In this document: piece after piece, positions 61,331 through 64,000 of the stretch
Layout of the letters: every line of letters begins with the position of its first letter
Position numbering within the stretch: the first letter of the stretch is position 1
Assembly (NCBI GenBank): GCA_964552235.1
Contig: CAZKGO010000001.1
Coordinates: 59,490 to 123,489 of the forward strand
DNA length: 64,000 nucleotides
Direction: 5' to 3'
Source: CAVTHK01 sp964552235
Lineage (GTDB): Bacteria > Spirochaetota > Spirochaetia > SZUA-6 > CAVTHK01
The notes under the pieces: generated by a model
The model's database searches: none
The model's input: only the letters and a program-made list of their open reading frames with translations
Told to the model about the DNA's origin: nothing
Program-made: the position numbers and the translations under genes

Positions 61331-63267
61331 TCGGCGCCAGGGGCAGGCTCCTTTTCATGCGGCTGTACGTACCGGCCCCGGTGCGCCGCCGCGAGCTCGA
61401 GGAGCTGTTCGGCCGCACGGCCGCGGCCTTTGGGCAGCCCGTGCCTGCCCCGCGGGGGCGCTCTGTACGCGGCCGGCTGCGGGACTTCGCGCGGGCCACA
61501 CGCGACTGGGCCGAGGCGGCCCTGGCTGACGGCCGGGACCTCGGGGCAATCGACGACCGGCTCTACCGTTCGGCGCTGCACCTCGGGAGGGTATACCGGG
61601 CGCGGCTCGGCATCGGCAGCCTCGCCGACGCTCTCGCGGCGGCTCGAGCGATCTATCGCGGCCTCGGCATCGACCTGCGGGCGGACCCGCGGACCGGGAG
61701 CATTGTCGTGCGCCGGTGCGCGTTCAGCGGCTGCTACTCGGCGCCGGTCTGCCGCGTGATCTCGGCCCTGGATCGGGGGCTCCTTGCCGGGCTGAGCGGT
61801 GGAGGCGAGCTGCGGTTCAGCGAGCGCATCACCGAGGGCCATGGCCGCTGTCGCGCGGAACTGCGTCCCGCGGCGCAGGGGGCCCGCAAGGCCATCGTCG
61901 TAGGAAGCGGGGCAGGCGGCGCCGCTGCGGCCCGCGAGCTGCAGGGCGCTTTCCAGGTGACGATCCTGGAGGCCGGGGGGGACTTCCGTCCGTTTTCGAT
62001 GCCGATCCGCTGGATGGAGCGGCTTCGCGGCTGGGGCCTGCTGTTCGATGCCCGCCAGATCGGGCTCGCATTCCCGGCCATGCGGGCGCGAAGGTCGACC
62101 GGCGGCGCGCTGATCGTCAACGGCCGGGCCGCCGGCGGCACGACCACGCTGAGCACCGGCAACGCCATGCGCTTCGACGAGGCGTTGCAGGCGCTCGGCA
62201 TCAGGCTCGACGCCGAGTTCGAGCAGCTCGGGCGCGAGGTGCCCCAGAGCACCGAGCACAGCAGGGCGTGGACGCCGGCGACCCGCCGGCTCTTCGCGGC
62301 CTGCGAGCAGCTCGGCCTGGCTCCGCGCGCCACGCCCAAGATGATCGATTTCGGCCGATGCCGGCGCTGCGGCCGGTGCGTTCTCGGCTGCCCGAACGGA
62401 GCCAAGTGGGACAGCCGGCGCTTCCTGGAGCAGGCCGTCGCTGCCGGCGCCGTGCTCGAGCGTCGACGCCGGGTGCGGCAGGTCGTGATCCGCGACGGTA
62501 AGGCGGTCGGCGTTCTGGCAGGCAGCCGCGGCCGGACTGTCTTCGAGCCCGCCGACCTCGTCGTGCTGGCCGCAGGCGGTCTCGGCACCCCGGTGATCCT
62601 CGAGCGATCGGGAATCCCCTGCGAGCCGCGCCTCTTTGTCGATCCCGTGCTGTGCCTGGCCGCCCCGTGGCGCCAAAGCAGCCAGCACCGCGAGATCCCG
62701 ATGCCCTTTGTCGTACAGAGACCCGGCTACATGGTCTGTCCCTACTTCGACTACGTGAGCTGGCTCTTCAACAGGGGGTGGCGCCGTCCGGCCGACCAGG
62801 TTCTGAGTCTGATGATCAAGCTCGCCGACGCCGAGAGCGGCAGCGTTTCTGCGAAACGAAGGGGACGCATCGACAAAGTGCTCACGGAGGCCGACCGCCG
62901 GCGACTCGCAGAGGCGGTGGAGCTGTGCACCGCCATTTTCGAGCGGCTCGGGATCGACCGGCGGACGATCCGCCTTGGCACGCTGAACGGGGGTCACCCG
63001 GGCGGAACAGTCCCGCTCACGGCGACCGATGCCGCAACGCTGCACCCCGACCGGCTTCCGCGCAACCTCTACGTGGCGGATGCCTCGCTGCTTCCCGCCT
63101 CGCTCGGCAACCCACCGATCCTCACGATCATGGCCCTCGCCATGCGCATCGGGCGGATCTGCGCAGAACAGGAGCGGTCGGGCGCGGCCGGCGGGAGCCG
63201 TCGGGCGCGGCCTGGCACGACTCGGCAGGGCCGGCTATCGTCCCGTCCCGGAGATTCAGCCGCATAG
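61309..63267 (+). CDS. GMC-type FAD oxidoreductase with N-terminal extension and Cys cluster
   Basis: 652 residues. FAD-binding loop VVGSGAGGAAAARELQ (Gly199-Gly204) with LEAGG following, and the C-terminal GMC signature LYVADASLLPASLGNPPILT. An unusual feature is Cys351-x2-Cys354-x2-Cys357-x3-Cys361-Pro (CRRCGRCVLGCP), the spacing of a [4Fe-4S] ferredoxin site; related alcohol oxidases usually keep only the GCPxGAK part. The N-terminal ~190 residues are an extra domain with Cys137, Cys142 and Cys148 and ending HGRCRAEL, faintly like thiazoline-carboxylate hydrolase or 4VR domains. It probably oxidises an alcohol, perhaps the fatty alcohol made by the fusion enzyme. GAGGAG precedes the ATG; it overlaps the fusion gene by 22 bp. 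Confidence 0.85.
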   Translation: MQRSLRMIGARGRLLFMRLYVPAPVRRRELEELFGRTAAAFGQPVPAPRGRSVRGRLRDFARATRDWAEAALADGRDLGAIDDRLYRSALHLGRVYRARLGIGSLADALAAARAIYRGLGIDLRADPRTGSIVVRRCAFSGCYSAPVCRVISALDRGLLAGLSGGGELRFSERITEGHGRCRAELRPAAQGARKAIVVGSGAGGAAAARELQGAFQVTILEAGGDFRPFSMPIRWMERLRGWGLLFDARQIGLAFPAMRARRSTGGALIVNGRAAGGTTTLSTGNAMRFDEALQALGIRLDAEFEQLGREVPQSTEHSRAWTPATRRLFAACEQLGLAPRATPKMIDFGRCRRCGRCVLGCPNGAKWDSRRFLEQAVAAGAVLERRRRVRQVVIRDGKAVGVLAGSRGRTVFEPADLVVLAAGGLGTPVILERSGIPCEPRLFVDPVLCLAAPWRQSSQHREIPMPFVVQRPGYMVCPYFDYVSWLFNRGWRRPADQVLSLMIKLADAESGSVSAKRRGRIDKVLTEADRRRLAEAVELCTAIFERLGIDRRTIRLGTLNGGHPGGTVPLTATDAATLHPDRLPRNLYVADASLLPASLGNPPILTIMALAMRIGRICAEQERSGAAGGSRRARPGTTRQGRLSSRPGDSAA

Positions 63268-63285
63268 GCGGTCGATCCTGGCCGG

Positions 63286-63970
63286 GTGGAGTCGCAGCCC
63301 TGGGTTGACTCCCTCGAACACCTTTTGACTTCTGAGACATACAGCTGTCTGGGTTTAGCATGTCCGCCCACCGAACAGCTCGGTGAAGAGATCGCCTCCC
63401 TCTCGGCTCACCTCGATGCGGTCACCCACCGGCTGCTGGATCTGGCTCTGGTGGCCACCGCGGCTCAACTGGAGCCCGGCGAGTACGTCGGGCAAGCGTA
63501 TCTGCCGGGGCTGTCGGGCCGTGCCGGACGCGGGGGCTGCGCCGCTTCCTGAGCAGCGCTCGGTGCACAGGCGGCAGTTCCGCCTTATCCGCAGCATTCC
63601 GCCGGCCCTCCGGCGGGCTCTGATGGCCCGCGACCGCGGCTGCGCCTTTCCCGGCTGCTCTCACACGCGGTTCCTGCACGCTCACCACATCCGCAGCCGG
63701 CTGCACGGAGGGGAGACCAGCCTGGACAAAGCGGTCCTTCTACGTACTCGTCATCAGCTCATGGTCCACGAGGGCGGCTGGACGATCAGCCGGGCCGCCG
63801 ATGGGCAGCTGCTCTTCCACTCGCCCTCAGGCGAACTGCCGGCGCGCAATCCGCAGCGGGAGCCGGCGGACGACGCTGTCGGCTGGATGCAGGAATGGGC
63901 GGATGAGCGGGGCCTCGAGCTGGGCCCCGAGACCAACTTCCCGCTGTGGGACGGCAGCAGACCGGACTAG
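63286..63970 (+). pseudogene. broken DUF222/13E12-type HNH endonuclease gene
   Basis: Two parts of one protein family appear in different frames. The first (63286-63552) contains LGEEIASLSAHLDAVTHRLLDL, the start of a DUF222-like domain. The second (about 63560-63970, other frame) contains RRQFRLIRSIPPALRRAL, the HNH module RDRGCAFPGCSHTRFLHAHHI, and RTRHQLMVHEGGW. Intact members are 350-450 residues with both parts in one frame, so this copy has lost most of the middle and shifted frame. Such genes are multicopy in actinobacteria and rarer elsewhere, so transfer is possible. Confidence 0.7.
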
Positions 63971-64000
63971 GACCTGGCGATCAGCGGCGCGCTGGACCCG

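Overview
The window is a very GC-rich chromosomal segment, with third codon positions almost all G or C and genes packed end to end. The best-supported host is a high-GC spirochaete or close relative, probably from a draft or metagenomic assembly because an N gap interrupts one gene. The taxonomic clues are a Treponema-type UPF0164 outer-membrane protein, a PilZ protein with a membrane anchor and a long N-terminal domain, a spirochaete-style bactofilin, two EF-G paralogues side by side, and an RsbU-type phosphatase fused to a large extracytoplasmic sensor. No rRNA or flagellar gene is present, so the assignment is an inference.

Layout. 1-9.0 kb: 3' end of nusB, a bactofilin stub, map, an HtrA protease and a phosphoribosyltransferase, then two EF-G paralogues on the minus strand and a decayed FGGY sugar kinase. 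9.1-19.3 kb: tRNA-Leu, a PPP-type phosphatase, dtd, lon, then the tightly coupled chain recO-thpR-pdp-recJ-M23 peptidase, ending in rpsU, which has a perfect consensus promoter but an apparent AUC start codon. 19.3-27.8 kb: acyl-CoA synthetase, fabZ, a CPBP protease and a J-domain protein on the minus strand, facing PilZ-HEAT-ComEC-rsmA. 27.8-30.7 kb: pta, dapB, dapA. 30.8-35.7 kb: tyrA, bactofilin, TPR protein and cell-envelope proteins. 35.7-37.9 kb: tRNA-Lys and a decaying stretch with a damaged ECF sigma gene and its probable anti-sigma partner. 37.9-43.5 kb: GNAT, lipoate ligase, a secreted transglutaminase-like protein and a phosphohexomutase.

43.5-53.1 kb holds an envelope-sensing block: a UPF0164 barrel facing a coupled pair made of a 1000-residue periplasmic repeat protein and a 1519-residue sensor phosphatase (propeller, Fn3-like domains, three membrane spans, HAMP, SpoIIE-type PP2C), followed by a small secreted protein. 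53.1-63.3 kb is the most unusual part. A lone receiver domain and a large NarL-type histidine kinase with a periplasmic substrate-binding-like sensor precede a three-gene overlapping operon: a polysaccharide pyruvyl transferase, a reductase plus acyl-CoA-ligase fusion, and a GMC oxidoreductase with a ferredoxin-like cysteine cluster. An almost identical 20-bp element lies before the receiver gene and before this operon. The window ends in a broken HNH-endonuclease gene.

Two expression habits recur. Many neighbours overlap at NTGA or TGATG junctions, which implies translational coupling. Several first genes have sigma-70-like -10 boxes only 6-9 nt before the start codon, which predicts leaderless or nearly leaderless mRNAs.
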